64,000 bases of DNA from Merluccius polli (taxonomy: Eukaryota; Chordata; Actinopteri; Gadiformes; Merlucciidae). Below, piece by piece: positions 12,719 through 24,119 of this stretch. Made by a program: the position numbers and the translations under genes. Within the stretch, counting starts at the first letter, position 1. Every line of letters starts with the position of its first letter. The stretch is taken from NCBI GenBank assembly GCA_030340625.1, contig JAOPHQ010002851.1:1-64000 (forward strand). Reading direction: 5' to 3'. Under the pieces are notes generated by a model. That model was not told the origin of the DNA. It saw only the letters and a program-made list of their open reading frames with translations, and did not search any database.

Positions 12719-15700
12719 TGACTCTCGACTCTACTGTTGCCCCCACCTCCACCCCCGTCTCTCCTTCTCTCTCTCTCTCTCTCTCTCTCTCCCCCTCCCT
12801 CTCCACCCCTCTCCCCCCCCCCTCCCCATCCACCCCTCTCTCTCTCCATCTCTTTTTTCTACAGGGAAAGGTTTCTTTATTCGTGGCATGCCAGAGAAGA
12901 GCCCTCTGAGGATTACATTGGCTAAGCCCTTATCACTTCAGGAAATTCACTGCCTGCTTAAAAAAGTGGTAGGAGCAGAAAATCAAGGGGAAGTGCTATT
13001 CTTTTTTAAGTTTCTCCTTATTCCCATGGAAAGTTATTACGTGTTTGAAGAAAAGTCCTTATTTTTGGCACTCAAGTTTTTTTCTCGTAACCGTATTTCA
13101 TATTTGAACCCCCAAGCATTTTTTTTTTTTTTGCAGCGGAAAATGAGAAGGCAGGTGCGAGAGAAAAAAGAAAGGGGGGAGCAAGGGGGGTATTGAGAGA
13201 GAAAGGGGGGAGCAAGGGGGTAGAGAGAGAGAGAGAGAGAGAGAGATGTGGCCCAGGGAGGGCTGTGCTTACTAGGAAGCGATGTTAAACATCCAGGGGA
13301 AATGTTTGTTATTCTAATGGGAAACCACCATGGCAACCGCTTGTGCAGTCCCAAAGCTTTGTGCGGGGTATAGGCACGCAATCCCCCCCCCCCCGCCCTC
13401 CCATTTCTTCATTGGCAATGAGTGCAAAGAATCAATTCTTAACCTTGGCGTCACCTGAGATCCTCCATGAGCATGAAGGTGGATATTGTCCTTGCAAAAT
13501 TGTTGACTGGGTGTTTCTGTTTTTAGGTGGTGTATAATGAAGGCGCATGTTGTACAACTGCAAGCTAAATTGGAGAGCAGCCGCAGCAGCAACTACTTTT
13601 AGCTGGGACTTCACTGTTTTCACTTCACGACACGGGAAAACAAAGAGGTGTATACACCGCTCAAGCGCCTTGTAAAAAAAAGCTCTCTCTGCAGCTCAGT
13701 GACTTTCGCAATTATGCCTTCTCGTCTTTTCCCGCGTGCGCGTTATACATTTCAGACGGGCCTTAATGAATTAAGTCATTTTCATTTTTTAACACCTTTT
13801 TTGCTAGGATTAAAATGCAATGGAGCGCTTTAAGAGGATGTGGTTGAGGGGTGTTTGGGTGGGCTGGGGAGGAGGGTAAACCTGTCGGATGAAAACCCCC
13901 CATTTCTAAAAGGTTCCAATAACTCGTAAGCCCTTCTCAGTTTGTACACCTTCTTTCTCTCCCTCTGCAGATTTCCTTAAGTGGCTTATGTGAATTGCAA
14001 TTGCCACATTGATGCCATGGGAATATACAGAATACACAGGTTGTGGCTGGCTTCACAGCGCGCTGCACTCCTACATCGCATGGCGGCAGCGGTGAGGGTT
14101 TCACACACACAAAACACACGCGGCGCGGTGAGATTGCGCTCCCCGCACCGTGGGAGTAGAGGCTGACCTAAAGCTAAGCCGCCAGCCGGAACAGCCCTCC
14201 ATCAACTCCAGCTCACAACACTGCCCTCTTATCTGCTGGCATTTCTGGCCGATACACACACACATAGCCAGGGAGTGATCCAGTTTGCGACATGACATAT
14301 CTGGTATTGTGGCGTGTGCTCCATCGGCTCACCTCCTCTTGTGAAATATAATGCTTTTAACTCCTCGGCTCCTGCCTTGAGTTTTTTTTCCCTTCTTCCT
14401 GTTCTCTCTTTTAAACAACTGTAGCAGAGAGACAGAGAGCAGTCTGTTTGCTCGTCTTGGCCAAAGGCCAGAGGCTCTTTCTGATATAATCCCCCACCAT
14501 CGATCAGACTTTGTTTACTCTTACAAGGTTTCACTCCCCTCCAGCAATTAGGAGGCAACCTTCAACCTCCTGCTTCTCAGACCGGCTTTTCTGGCGTTTA
14601 TTTTTTCCTTAAGTGGTCATTTTTCATGTTGAGCATAAGCCCCGAGTAAGTGTGGGCGTACATTAAGTAATGGTGTCTCCTCCACTGCCCCATGACACGC
14701 CGAACGCGTGGTTTAGCGGTCGCTCGGTTTCTTTTTTCGCATTGATTTCATTAAGTCTTTGATGAGGGCTGCCAGTGTCAGGGTATTGTTAGAAACCCTG
14801 CATACACACGCGCATGGGCACACGCATGCCTACATTTGGAAGACCTGCGTAACATCCAATCTTGCCCATTATAAAGCCTATCATTTGTATTTCCCAGTGT
14901 TTCGAAACCATCGTACATGGCAGATTAGCGTGGCTCTTCCACTGAGGCGTTTGTAATGAACAATGCGAGTGGGAGCCGGGCGCTTGGCTTACAGACGGGG
15001 CCCTTCAGTCATGCTGGATATTGTATCATCACAAACGTAGGAACCAATCGCATACTGTAACCCTGAGAACCAGACAGATTTCCGCTATTCTTTGCGTCCA
15101 TCCCGTGCAGATCTCTAAAGCCTAACCCTAACCCCACCTCACCCTTAAGGGAGAACCTCCCAAAGCATAGCACAGGGAAAAGGAAACCGAGTTGTTTTGA
15201 GTCCAGGGAAAAACCAAGGCAATTCCCCCGTATCGTTCAGTAACGTGTGTGACATTTATGTTGTTTTAACCGCATTACATGGCATTTAGCTTGTATTTCC
15301 GACTAAACCTGTAATATGTTTGATCAAGTGTTGTATCCGTGGCTCTGAATCAGAGTATTGGGAAGGTTTGCCAAAGCGTCTCACTCAACAGTGAACTGCA
15401 ATTTAAGTTTTAACAGAATCCAGTGCCTCCATCTTGAAGAAAAATAAACAAAACAAAAAACAGCTACCCGCCGGTGTTTTTGTGCTGTTGTTGTTTTTTT
15501 GGCCCATACTCTGCCTCTGTCTATGTTTACATCATCTAGTCAGTCACAAAGCCCTCTCCTCCTCGGGCCTGAAGAAAGGCAAACTGAATGGTGTTGACTT
15601 GAAGTGTCACCAGAGCGCCGGGTGGGAGAAAACAGAGGGCGACGACTACGCAGATGAACCGTAAAAGGGAAATATTGTCATATTTTTGAGGGAATTCATT

Positions 15701-16184
15701 ATGCATGTAAAAGTACACTCCATTTCCCTCTTGGATATCTTGGAAGATATAGGGGTGCACCAATTCATTCTGTTGAACATAACTCATATATACTGAGAAA
15801 AGGCAATAAATGCAGCGGGATTTTGTCCCTACTACAATAGAATCAGGTCAACAGCTGGAGAAAACAATATATTTGACAGCTTAGTCACAAGTTTAATCAT
15901 CTGTTCCAAGCTAAAATTGCCCTCAATTGTCGGTATAAAAATTCTGGTTGCTGAATGCTAGCAAGCTCTTATTCAGCAAATCATGATACTGTGGGAAAAA
16001 AAGGCCTGTAATATACTGTGCTCATTTCAAATTCTAATTTGGCGATTAGGCAAAGGGCTGTTGATAGCAGTTAGTGTTTTCATCCGAGGCTGCCTTATTA
16101 CAATTGCAATTAGATGATATTTTAAACAGCCATGAATAATTGAGCTGTTCACTTTTTGCCACATGCTCTCATTGCGTGTCTTGT

Positions 16185-16223
<39 letters not shown>
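16185..16223. repeat. (CA)19 microsatellite
   Basis: A perfect CA tract. Confidence 0.95.
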
Positions 16224-16226
<3 letters not shown>

Positions 16227-17038
16227 GTTGTTATTTGAACGAATTTAAGTAGCCCCAATGCCTTCAACGTGAACCAGCGGGCACCAAGCTCTTGCATTGA
16301 ACTTGACAGCCTTCACCCAGCACTGTGGAAAAGCTCCCCTCTTGCTTCTCATGCGGCTCAGACATTCAATGGCAGGCAGACAGTGTTTTGGAGGTTAACG
16401 TTGGGGTTCTCACCCTCCCTTTCCCCCGCCCCAACTCTTGCCAGTACTTCTGACATTGTAAAGGGGGGAGAAATATGTATCAAATTAACTCGGAGCAACA
16501 GGGCCTAGGGGTGCCCTGCCCTTGTCTTTTCAGCAATCAGAGCTTTGTTATTTCAGCCTTTCAACCAAAACCGAATGTGATTCAATGGCTTTGGCAATTA
16601 CCTGCAATTTTCCGACCTGGTGCGCTAGCCCTTGCCGGCGTGTTGGCGCACAGTGAAATATTGTCTTGCCTAACTTAAGTGCGCTAATTCATTTACATCT
16701 GCAGACCAGAGCATTACGAAAACGTTTCACTTCTGTGAAACGGTGTCGAGGAATGTCCACCGAGATTTGCTTTTCTGTCTGCGCACTAACCTCCGTGATT
16801 ACCAAGCAGTTGAAACTAGAAACCCCCCCTCTACAGTGTGAACAGCCCATTACAGAGCCCCTGCTTAATACATCTGACCCATATATTATTTCCTACTCAA
16901 GGCAGCCCAAGAGTAAAAAAAAAAAGGAGTCTGGAGCCTCGACATCTGTTTTCATATTGGTCTGCTCGGCAGACTCTTTATTTCATTTTTCCATCAGCCC
17001 TAACCAACTCCTCTTCCATTGTCCATTAACTCCAGAAC

Positions 17039-17070
<32 letters not shown>

Positions 17071-18726
17071 TGTCAGAGGGATGTTTCCCCTTCAGAGGTA
17101 CTGAAGGATACAGAACTGCTAGCGCCAAAATGCTAATTAAGTGCAGTGTGGTAGACAAGGACACTTGAGAGCGTATGCATTAGCAAGTTTAACTCCCTGC
17201 AAACCAAACAGTTTGTTCTTCCCTTGGCTACCCGAGATGGTGGCACAACAACAGTTTAAACTAAAACATTCAAGAAGTCAACAAGTTCCAAAGCCTGAAT
17301 GTATGCGTATGTATTGCATGTGCATGTGTACACGTTTTGTCTACAGTGTTCTACTTCACACTTTTCGAGCAGAAACCAGCATTTCAACTGGATGTGTTTT
17401 TTCTCTCTCTCTCTCCCACCATAGTAGGGGTAACATATGGTATGTGTAAGGGGAGTTTGTGCAATGCACGGATTCATTTTGTGCATTTAAATGCTCTTGG
17501 TCCTAAATCTAGTCTGTTTTAGATCTTAAGTTCATTCCTTGGCTTTTTGCTCTCCCTCTCGGGCTGGCCCCTTACCCTGGCCAACACATTTTTGAAACTC
17601 TGCAGCTTAACAGCAAAGCCAGCCTTTTGAGGACCCCTGAAGCCCCCCTCTCACATCATCTCACATCAGCGTTAGCCAGAGAAATCCAACAAAATTTCTT
17701 TCGAATATCGTGATGCCAGAGCAACCCCATAACCTCTCAGGGCTGAATAACCTTTGGGTATATGCAAGTCGTTTGTTTGCCATTACATGAATGCACTTGT
17801 GGCAGCAGAGGTTAATGTAATTATGTTCTCTGATGCCCGCACAATTCGCAGGCCGGCGCTTTGACACACACTCCCCTGAAGTGCTCTGAGGTTGGCTCTC
17901 ATGTTTGGGTTTTATATACACTCATTAGAGCGACCTTGGCCAGGTATTTTTATTAGCCATGACCCTTCCGTTGGTGTCTCTATATCTCATACAAACCACA
18001 AAAGAGCATAAGGGAAACATATGCTAGTATTATTGTTGCCAGTTGGGTCATATTTAGACCAGAGAACATTTAAAGAAATCAATTCTGGAATGGTTGGTAA
18101 GTAGTGTCTCTAACCAGTTGTTAAATCCACTGTTTGTGGCACATTTATGTGGCTCATGGGAGCTCAGCCAAGTTGATAATCCCCCACTTCATCTACTACA
18201 TGGCCTTTACAAGTTGGCCTCCGTCCAAACCCTTCAAAAGGAAGGGATGAATCCCTTACGTATCTGATGTATTCGGTCAGAACATGATACATTAATTTTA
18301 GGGAAGACGGAGCAGATGTGGTCGGTGAGGTTGGATCTTCTTGCAGTCGGTTCAAGCAATCTAGTGCTGCTGGAGATGCTGAATCAGGCTATACAGGCCT
18401 TTTTTTCTAGGGAAAACCATTTGTTTGTTTTTTTCTATTGACCTAATTGGCATTATTCCTAATTTGTGAAAAGTCTATATACCCCGATTAAAACAAAACG
18501 AGGGCTGTTAAACCACATTCAGGCCTTCAACATCTAATTTTGTCTAAACGAGATGCTTTGTGTAACACGAAAGCAATCTTCTCATCCCCGCATTTCTGTA
18601 AAATAAACACTCTGTAGCACCTGCACTCTTTCACTCTAATCAATAGAGCTGGAGAATCGGCAGCACTCATCCCTGTGTGCTCCCACTGTGCTGTGCAGTT
18701 CTGTTTTCATGTGTGTATTTGTGTAA

Positions 18727-18756
18727 AACAGCAGGCCCCCCCCCCCCCCCCCCCCC
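18727..18756. repeat. poly-C run (~30)
   Basis: An uninterrupted run of C, one of many in the window; its length is liable to sequencing error. Confidence 0.9.
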
Positions 18757-20829
18757 AGCATACAGGGGAGTAACGCATATATCTGGGAGCACAGAGAGGC
18801 ATGGCATGCCAGAGGTGTCTGGAGGGGGTTGGAGTCATACACAGCTAATGATGCTCCAAACATTTGCTATCGATTCGCCGGCACCAGGCGGTGCTCTTAG
18901 AAAGATAAGTGAAGGAGAACAGTATGTGGCATCACGCACGCCGCTGATCCGCGTGACATCTAATTCTGTGTAATGAACCCTCCTGCACTGGAGAGCATCG
19001 AAGGGGGTGGTGGTGCTGGATGGACGGTTGGATGGATGGAGGTGGGGGGGCTGTCTATGGTAATGACAGAGAGGCCCATGTCAAGGACAGCCTTTGAACA
19101 GCCTTGATAGGAGCGCTGCTGGTGAGCTGCTGGGCTTTCCAGACGACAAGGAAATTAGCAGTGCAACATGCCGCTCACTTAAAGGAGCCGCGATGGCCTG
19201 ACTTTTGATGGAATTTCAGGCACGGGCGAGACAGCCATATTATGCAGGTCGCTTTTAAGAGGTAATTGTGCATATTCTTTACATGGCATGCTCTGAGTAA
19301 TGGCAAGTGTCAAACAAGAACGTCATCAAACAGTATTTTAAACACTTACCCCAGTAGGATTTAAAATAGACAGAGGGAAGAAGGAAAGGTTTTTTTTTTC
19401 CTTCTTCCGCTTTCTATGGCCACCTCTGGTGCCACAAATGAAAATGTCCTTCCCAAAATAGATCATTTTTTACCCTTCAGATGTTCACTTTTATTTTAAG
19501 CTCAGTGACACTGTGTCATCCATCACACCCAGCTTTTCAGAGGGTGAAGAGCCTCGGGGAGGGAGAGGGAGAGGGGGAGGGAGAGGAAGGGAGAAAAACA
19601 TACAATGCAGAGAAAGTGTGACAGCATTCTGCTAGTGCTGCAAAGTAAGACCTCCATGGTTAAATTACCACAAATCTCATCTTGTGCTTCCATTTAGGCA
19701 TTTTTCTTTGTGTGAGTGGAGTGGAAGTCATTCCTCTTCTAGGATAAACACTGAAAATGAAAGTGTTGCCTTCCAAGTCCTCCCACAAATTGCCGCTTCG
19801 GAGTGCCAAACTTCGCTTTGCGGCATTGTTTGCCAGGAAATTGCATTTCTCATCGCTTTATTAAATGTTTTGGCTGGATGGAAAGTGTGCGAAAACTGAT
19901 CAGCGCTTTGATCACCCTGACCTGGAAACGTGATCGTCTTCCCACTTCACAAGAGTCCCTGACACCTGGGGAAACTGGAGATGTCTTTCTCGATATATGA
20001 TCCTCACCACAGTGCTAAAGACTTGACTTCTCTTGTTTCTCTGTCCACAAAGACAAAGTAATGATGGAAATCGGAATTTCACATGGCTCAAACTTCTGGC
20101 TTATGCTACTCTCTTTTTTGTATTTTTTTACCCACAAGCCACTTTTTAGTTGGTTGGAGACGATGTTTTTGTTATCTTCTATGAACAGAATGCCCTGAGC
20201 AGTTTTATTGTTTAAAGTGCAGAAAAAGCTTTTTTTTTGTTTGGCATTAAAAAGCTGATGGTTTACAGTACAACTTGGTCTCGGTTAAATTCCTGTTTAC
20301 AATCTCATTCATATGACTTTTTTGATTCTAATGAAAAGATGTCTTGCATCAAGCACTCATTTCACTCTCTTTTGCGTCAGCCAATGATCAAAGGGTGTTG
20401 CACCATGTGCACAGTTAGAAGGGACTGGCGGCTCCTTAAACTCCTCCCACTATAACGTAAGAATTATTTAGTCACGTATCAAACGAGGGAAAGCCTGCCA
20501 CTTTGGAGGATCAAATAGGCTGTATCGCTTTCCAGATAAAACAATCTCGCTACCCGAATCCGCCACTTAAACCTAACCATTTTTAACGTTGGACTTAATC
20601 TTGTCCATCTCTTGCATAATGCCAACCATACCTAAACGCTGCTATCTATAACAATTTTTTTACTTCTAAATATTAGCTTCTTATTCTTACCTATGACTAA
20701 GGTTGGGGTGGGAGGTGTTTGGACTTGTGTCTGCAAGTACACCACCACCAGACACTTTTAAGGGGGACATGCAGAAAACCATTCCCATCAAAAATCAGAC
20801 GAATCTGCAAACTCGTGTTTTATGTGTTG

Positions 20830-21350
20830 TAGCAGATGGTCTGGCCCGCCTCCTGTTCAGACAGATTTCCAGCCAATCGGGCTTGGGTCGGGCCAATCAC
20901 AACTGTTTATCTAATATGGGCGGGTTTGATATGATGACATGATGTAGGGTTAGGGTTAGGGTTGTTGCTCCTCTGTACGATGTACAGATGTACAGAGGAG
21001 CGCCGTTGAGGGATTTTCGTAAAATAAATCCACTACCGTGACAGTATTTAACGAACTGGATGGCATGTTTTCTCTAAAAGAAGAACAAACAACTGCACTT
21101 AAAGCTTTTGTTGATAAGAATGATGTGTTTGCCTTACTTTACTTTATTTGGTAAAAGATGAATTAACCAACCGTCACTCAGCCTTAAGTCACACGTTTTG
21201 TTGCTCTGATTGGTTGCAGGTCTATACAATTGCGTCCAGAGGTATTTTGGTCTGCGTCAGTTAATAACGCCTCTTGGAAAACAAAAAATGAACTGAGAGG
21301 TTCCAGACTAATACGCATTTTCAAATTGGTCTGGCGATGTCAGGCTAATT
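20830..21350. mobile_element. candidate non-autonomous DNA element remnant
   Basis: The left edge has GGTCTGGC-type sequence and CCAATC boxes. The right edge has GGTCTGGCGATGTCAGGCTAAT, which resembles the TAGCCTGACATCGCCAGACC end seen in abundant teleost elements. The interior contains a palindrome and a GGGTTA repeat. No transposase frame is present. The family name and exact ends are not determined. Confidence 0.35.
20944..21001. repeat. telomere-like GGGTTA triplet beside a 12-bp palindrome
   Basis: About three TAGGGT units (20944-20963) are followed at once by GCTCCTCTGTAC (20967-20978), whose exact reverse complement is at 20990-21001. Confidence 0.9.
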
Positions 21351-21551
21351 TTCTTCAGGAACCAAAACACAAGTGAATGTGCTAGCAATATTGCTTTTAG
21401 AGCTGCCAAATAGAATGGGGTATTATCAATGAAGGAACGTTTACTACAACATGATGCATCTGGAAAATGTTTTGCTAACCTCATTCAGCAAAATGAGTCT
21501 GAGTTAACAAGGCTGTTGAAACAATAGCCAGATGCACTACAATTCGACAGA

Positions 21552-21578
21552 AATTTGACTGACATTGTCAGTCAAATT
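21552..21578. repeat. 27-base near-perfect palindrome
   Basis: AATTTGACTGACA (21552-21564) and TGTCAGTCAAATT (21566-21578) are exact reverse complements with a single base between them. Confidence 0.95.
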
Positions 21579-23948
21579 AATATTGTCTTAGGTTGCAAGA
21601 AATGCCAAAAAGTTACACACGTTGTGAATCATGACCTCAGAATTATGCAGCACTAGTAAAATTCCTATAAAAAAATTGAAAGTGACATATTTCAATAACA
21701 AGGTGATCAAGTCATTCTACAGCATATAAAATAGTTCCAGGCAATCTGGTTGGAAGGCATTGGCACAGACGGTGTACTTGGAGGTGAATTACATACAGCC
21801 AGGGAGTGATTTGAGAGGCTGTGGCATGGCTTTTTAAAGTTCACCAACCCTCTAGATATTTGATCAAGCCACAGGCCTTTGATCATTGGTAACACTGTGG
21901 TAACCATGACCGTTTTCGACTACAAAAAAAACGGACCGTTTGTGTCCGAAAACAATCTCCCCACCTCTGACACATTGGCACCCTGAGAAAGAAAAATGTC
22001 AAGGTCAATAATGGGCCATTAGCTCTGGAGTGAGTTGCGTTCCCAGGCCCGTTCAGAACACCTCCACAACACACAATACTGTGGCAGAGCTGCTGTGGAT
22101 GCCGACCCATTCAGTTTTCTTTCTGTTTTTATTCCCAAAAAATAAAATAAAAAACACATTACAATGTTGTGTGAAAGAATGAGAAAGTCGAGAGAAAGTG
22201 AAAGACGGCATGAATATGTGAAAGTATTCACTCGGCATTGTTGTTGCACCTTGTGCATTTCAGTGACTACGCAGTTGGCCTCTATTCATTGGTATTATAC
22301 CTTGTTCATTTTACATGAAGGTCGCCTCTCCATTCAAACAAATGTCATACGTGTTTTAATGAGAACTATACTGTAGGCCACAATAGAGGCTTTTCAACTA
22401 GATTAAATGTATCGCTAGCCAGAAAACACTTTTTTTTTGCCGCCCCCCCTGCCTTTTCCCTCCATGCTAATGTAACACAGTAGTTTTATAGAGAAGCTTG
22501 TTGCTGAAAAACAAGGTAGAGAAGATCTGTATCAAAGCACAAGTGTTTTCTTTTTTTTGTGTGGTTTGCTGGAGAGTCTCGCTTCAGGTTTCGGCCCGAA
22601 ACACAAAGGTGTTTTCTTACCTGATTTGTATTCATTCACACAATGAGTGGACCTGCATCTCTTGTTTCCAAGTAAGGAGAGTCCAGACGAGACTTTTGTT
22701 CCACCCATCATTGGATACGTGCATGCTGCTTCCTCCAGTACAAGCCTTGGACCACAGCCACCGGCTTTGTCCTGGATGGATATTTTTTTCCCCCCTGTCC
22801 TTTTCCTCTGCTTTTGTTGCGATGTGTATAGGTTGCAACAAAAATTAGTTTTATCGAGATAAACACTTCAAAGACCTTCTGCTGTTCTTTCATTCTTTCT
22901 TCATGCCGTTGTAATGATAGATACCCTGTCAGTCTTAATTGACCTTGCCCGACACAAAAAAAGACACAAATTAGTTCAAATTACATCTTACAAATACATT
23001 ATATATTATGTTGATATGTATTTTGGCAATGTTTTGGAGCAGTACATATCGTTAAATAGTCAAAAGCCTTCGCCATTACGCAGTCATGCGTTGTTGTTGA
23101 GAGGCGGTTTAAAATAGGTTCGTTCTCCAACGTTTAGTAGCTGGCCTGGGTAGGCGGAGTTTACCATGCGGTTCAACAAGTTTTACAATAATGATCGCCC
23201 GCCAGGAACGTCCGACATCAAAACCGAAAATGAATTGTAAAGCAGCATAGGGCTGCTGTGGTGGTGTATTCAAAAAATCACAGCTTCAACAGATATTCAC
23301 ACTCTGAATTAGCGATGTGACACAGTGAACTAAAGACGCGATCACCGGTATGAGCCCCAGTGTGTCTAGCGGTGTCTACCTGCCCAGGAGACGGGGGGCA
23401 GCAGTACTCCTTATAGAGCCAGCCGTTTGGTCAATATTACTACACAATCGGCGATTTACAAAGTACCCTGCCCTACACTAAACACTAGCCTAACTAAAGA
23501 GCAATTTAACTGGATACGTCACATTTCAAAATGTCTGCAACGGATTCAAATTGCTGTTTAGAAGTGTATCCTGCTAGCTCTACAACATTAAAAAGCAGGT
23601 AAAAAGCTGCGTGACCTGCAGAGCTCTGGTTTGGTTAGTAACGCACGTGGACTGTATAAAATACAAATTCAAACTGACTTTCGATGTGGAAATTAGTGGA
23701 AGCTATCGCAAAATGAAATTTTAAAAACGTTGAACTCGCTGAGATTTGGATGGTGTATTTGATTATCATTTTTTAGTATTTCTTGCATCCCTAGTTTGAA
23801 ATGTTCTATAGTGGATTTCTGCTATCGGGCCACACAAAGCCATTCACTTCAGTGGGATAATGAAGGATTATTCCCTTTTTCAAGGGGCCTATCACAAAAC
23901 GTTAACAATTGTGTAACAATTATCATTTTTGTTTTGTTGTTTCATCAG

Positions 23949-24119
23949 GGTTTCTTCCTGACCGTGTCCCCAGAGTCAATTCTCAAGGTGGCCAAACATG
24001 TTTCTGAAAGCAACAAGATCTTCTGCATGAACCTCTCTGCACCGTTCATCAGCCAGTTCTTCAAGGAGGACCTGATGAAGGTCATGCCGTACGTCGACAT
24101 CCTGTTTGGCAATGAGACG
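23949..24119 (+). CDS. adk: adenosine kinase exon (first adk exon in window)
   Basis: This 171-bp exon encodes 57 residues from GFFLTVSPES to DILFGNET. It closely matches the core of vertebrate adenosine kinase, a PfkB/ribokinase-family enzyme that phosphorylates adenosine to AMP and so sets extracellular and nuclear adenosine levels. The stretch NLSAPFISQF and the following VMPYVDILFGNE are family hallmarks. The exon starts after a CAG acceptor (23946-23948) and ends at a GTGAGT donor (24120), phase 0 on both sides. The Asn of the N-x-x-E motif, linked in this family to Mg2+ and phosphate handling, is near its 3' end, and the Glu lies in the next exon 11.1 kb away. The N-terminal part of the protein (the substrate lid and the Gly-rich region) is encoded upstream of the window. 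Homology was recognised from memory, not by a search. Confidence 0.96.

Larger units (their letters stand above)
8121..13300. other. adk intron, mixed unique sequence and poly-C runs
   Basis: This stretch holds poly-C/poly-G runs (8327-8349, 9437-9455, 9711-9722, 9877-9902), (CT)n at 10300-10330, a (CCA)n tract at 12677-12718 and a perfect stem at 8542-8586. The segment 11040-11440 is unique and CNE-like. No exon was recognised. Confidence 0.5.
13301..20450. other. adk intron, mostly unique sequence
   Basis: This is unique intronic sequence with (CA)n at 16185-16223, (GT)n at 17040-17063 and poly-C at 18727-18756. The AT-rich stretch 16020-16150, with TAATTTGGCGATTA and CAATTGCAATTAG motifs, may be a conserved element. 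No coding exon was recognised. Confidence 0.5.
20451..23948. other. adk intron with transposon-like sequence up to the exon
   Basis: This stretch holds a probable non-autonomous DNA-element remnant (about 20830-21350), a short telomere-like repeat, two perfect palindromes and otherwise unique AT-rich sequence. No earlier adk exon was recognised before the acceptor at 23948. Confidence 0.5.

Noticed and set aside
12630..13196. 188-codon open frame on the plus strand with a His run
   Set aside because: The His run is the (CCA)n microsatellite, and the rest is low-complexity plus T-rich intron. No family resemblance and no splice context.
15116..15150. CCTAACCCTAACCCC telomere-like sequence
   Set aside because: It has only about two units with no palindrome or other context, so chance is likely.
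20700..20942. 79-codon open frame near the telomere-like repeat
   Set aside because: It overlaps the probable repeat element and has no protein-like features.
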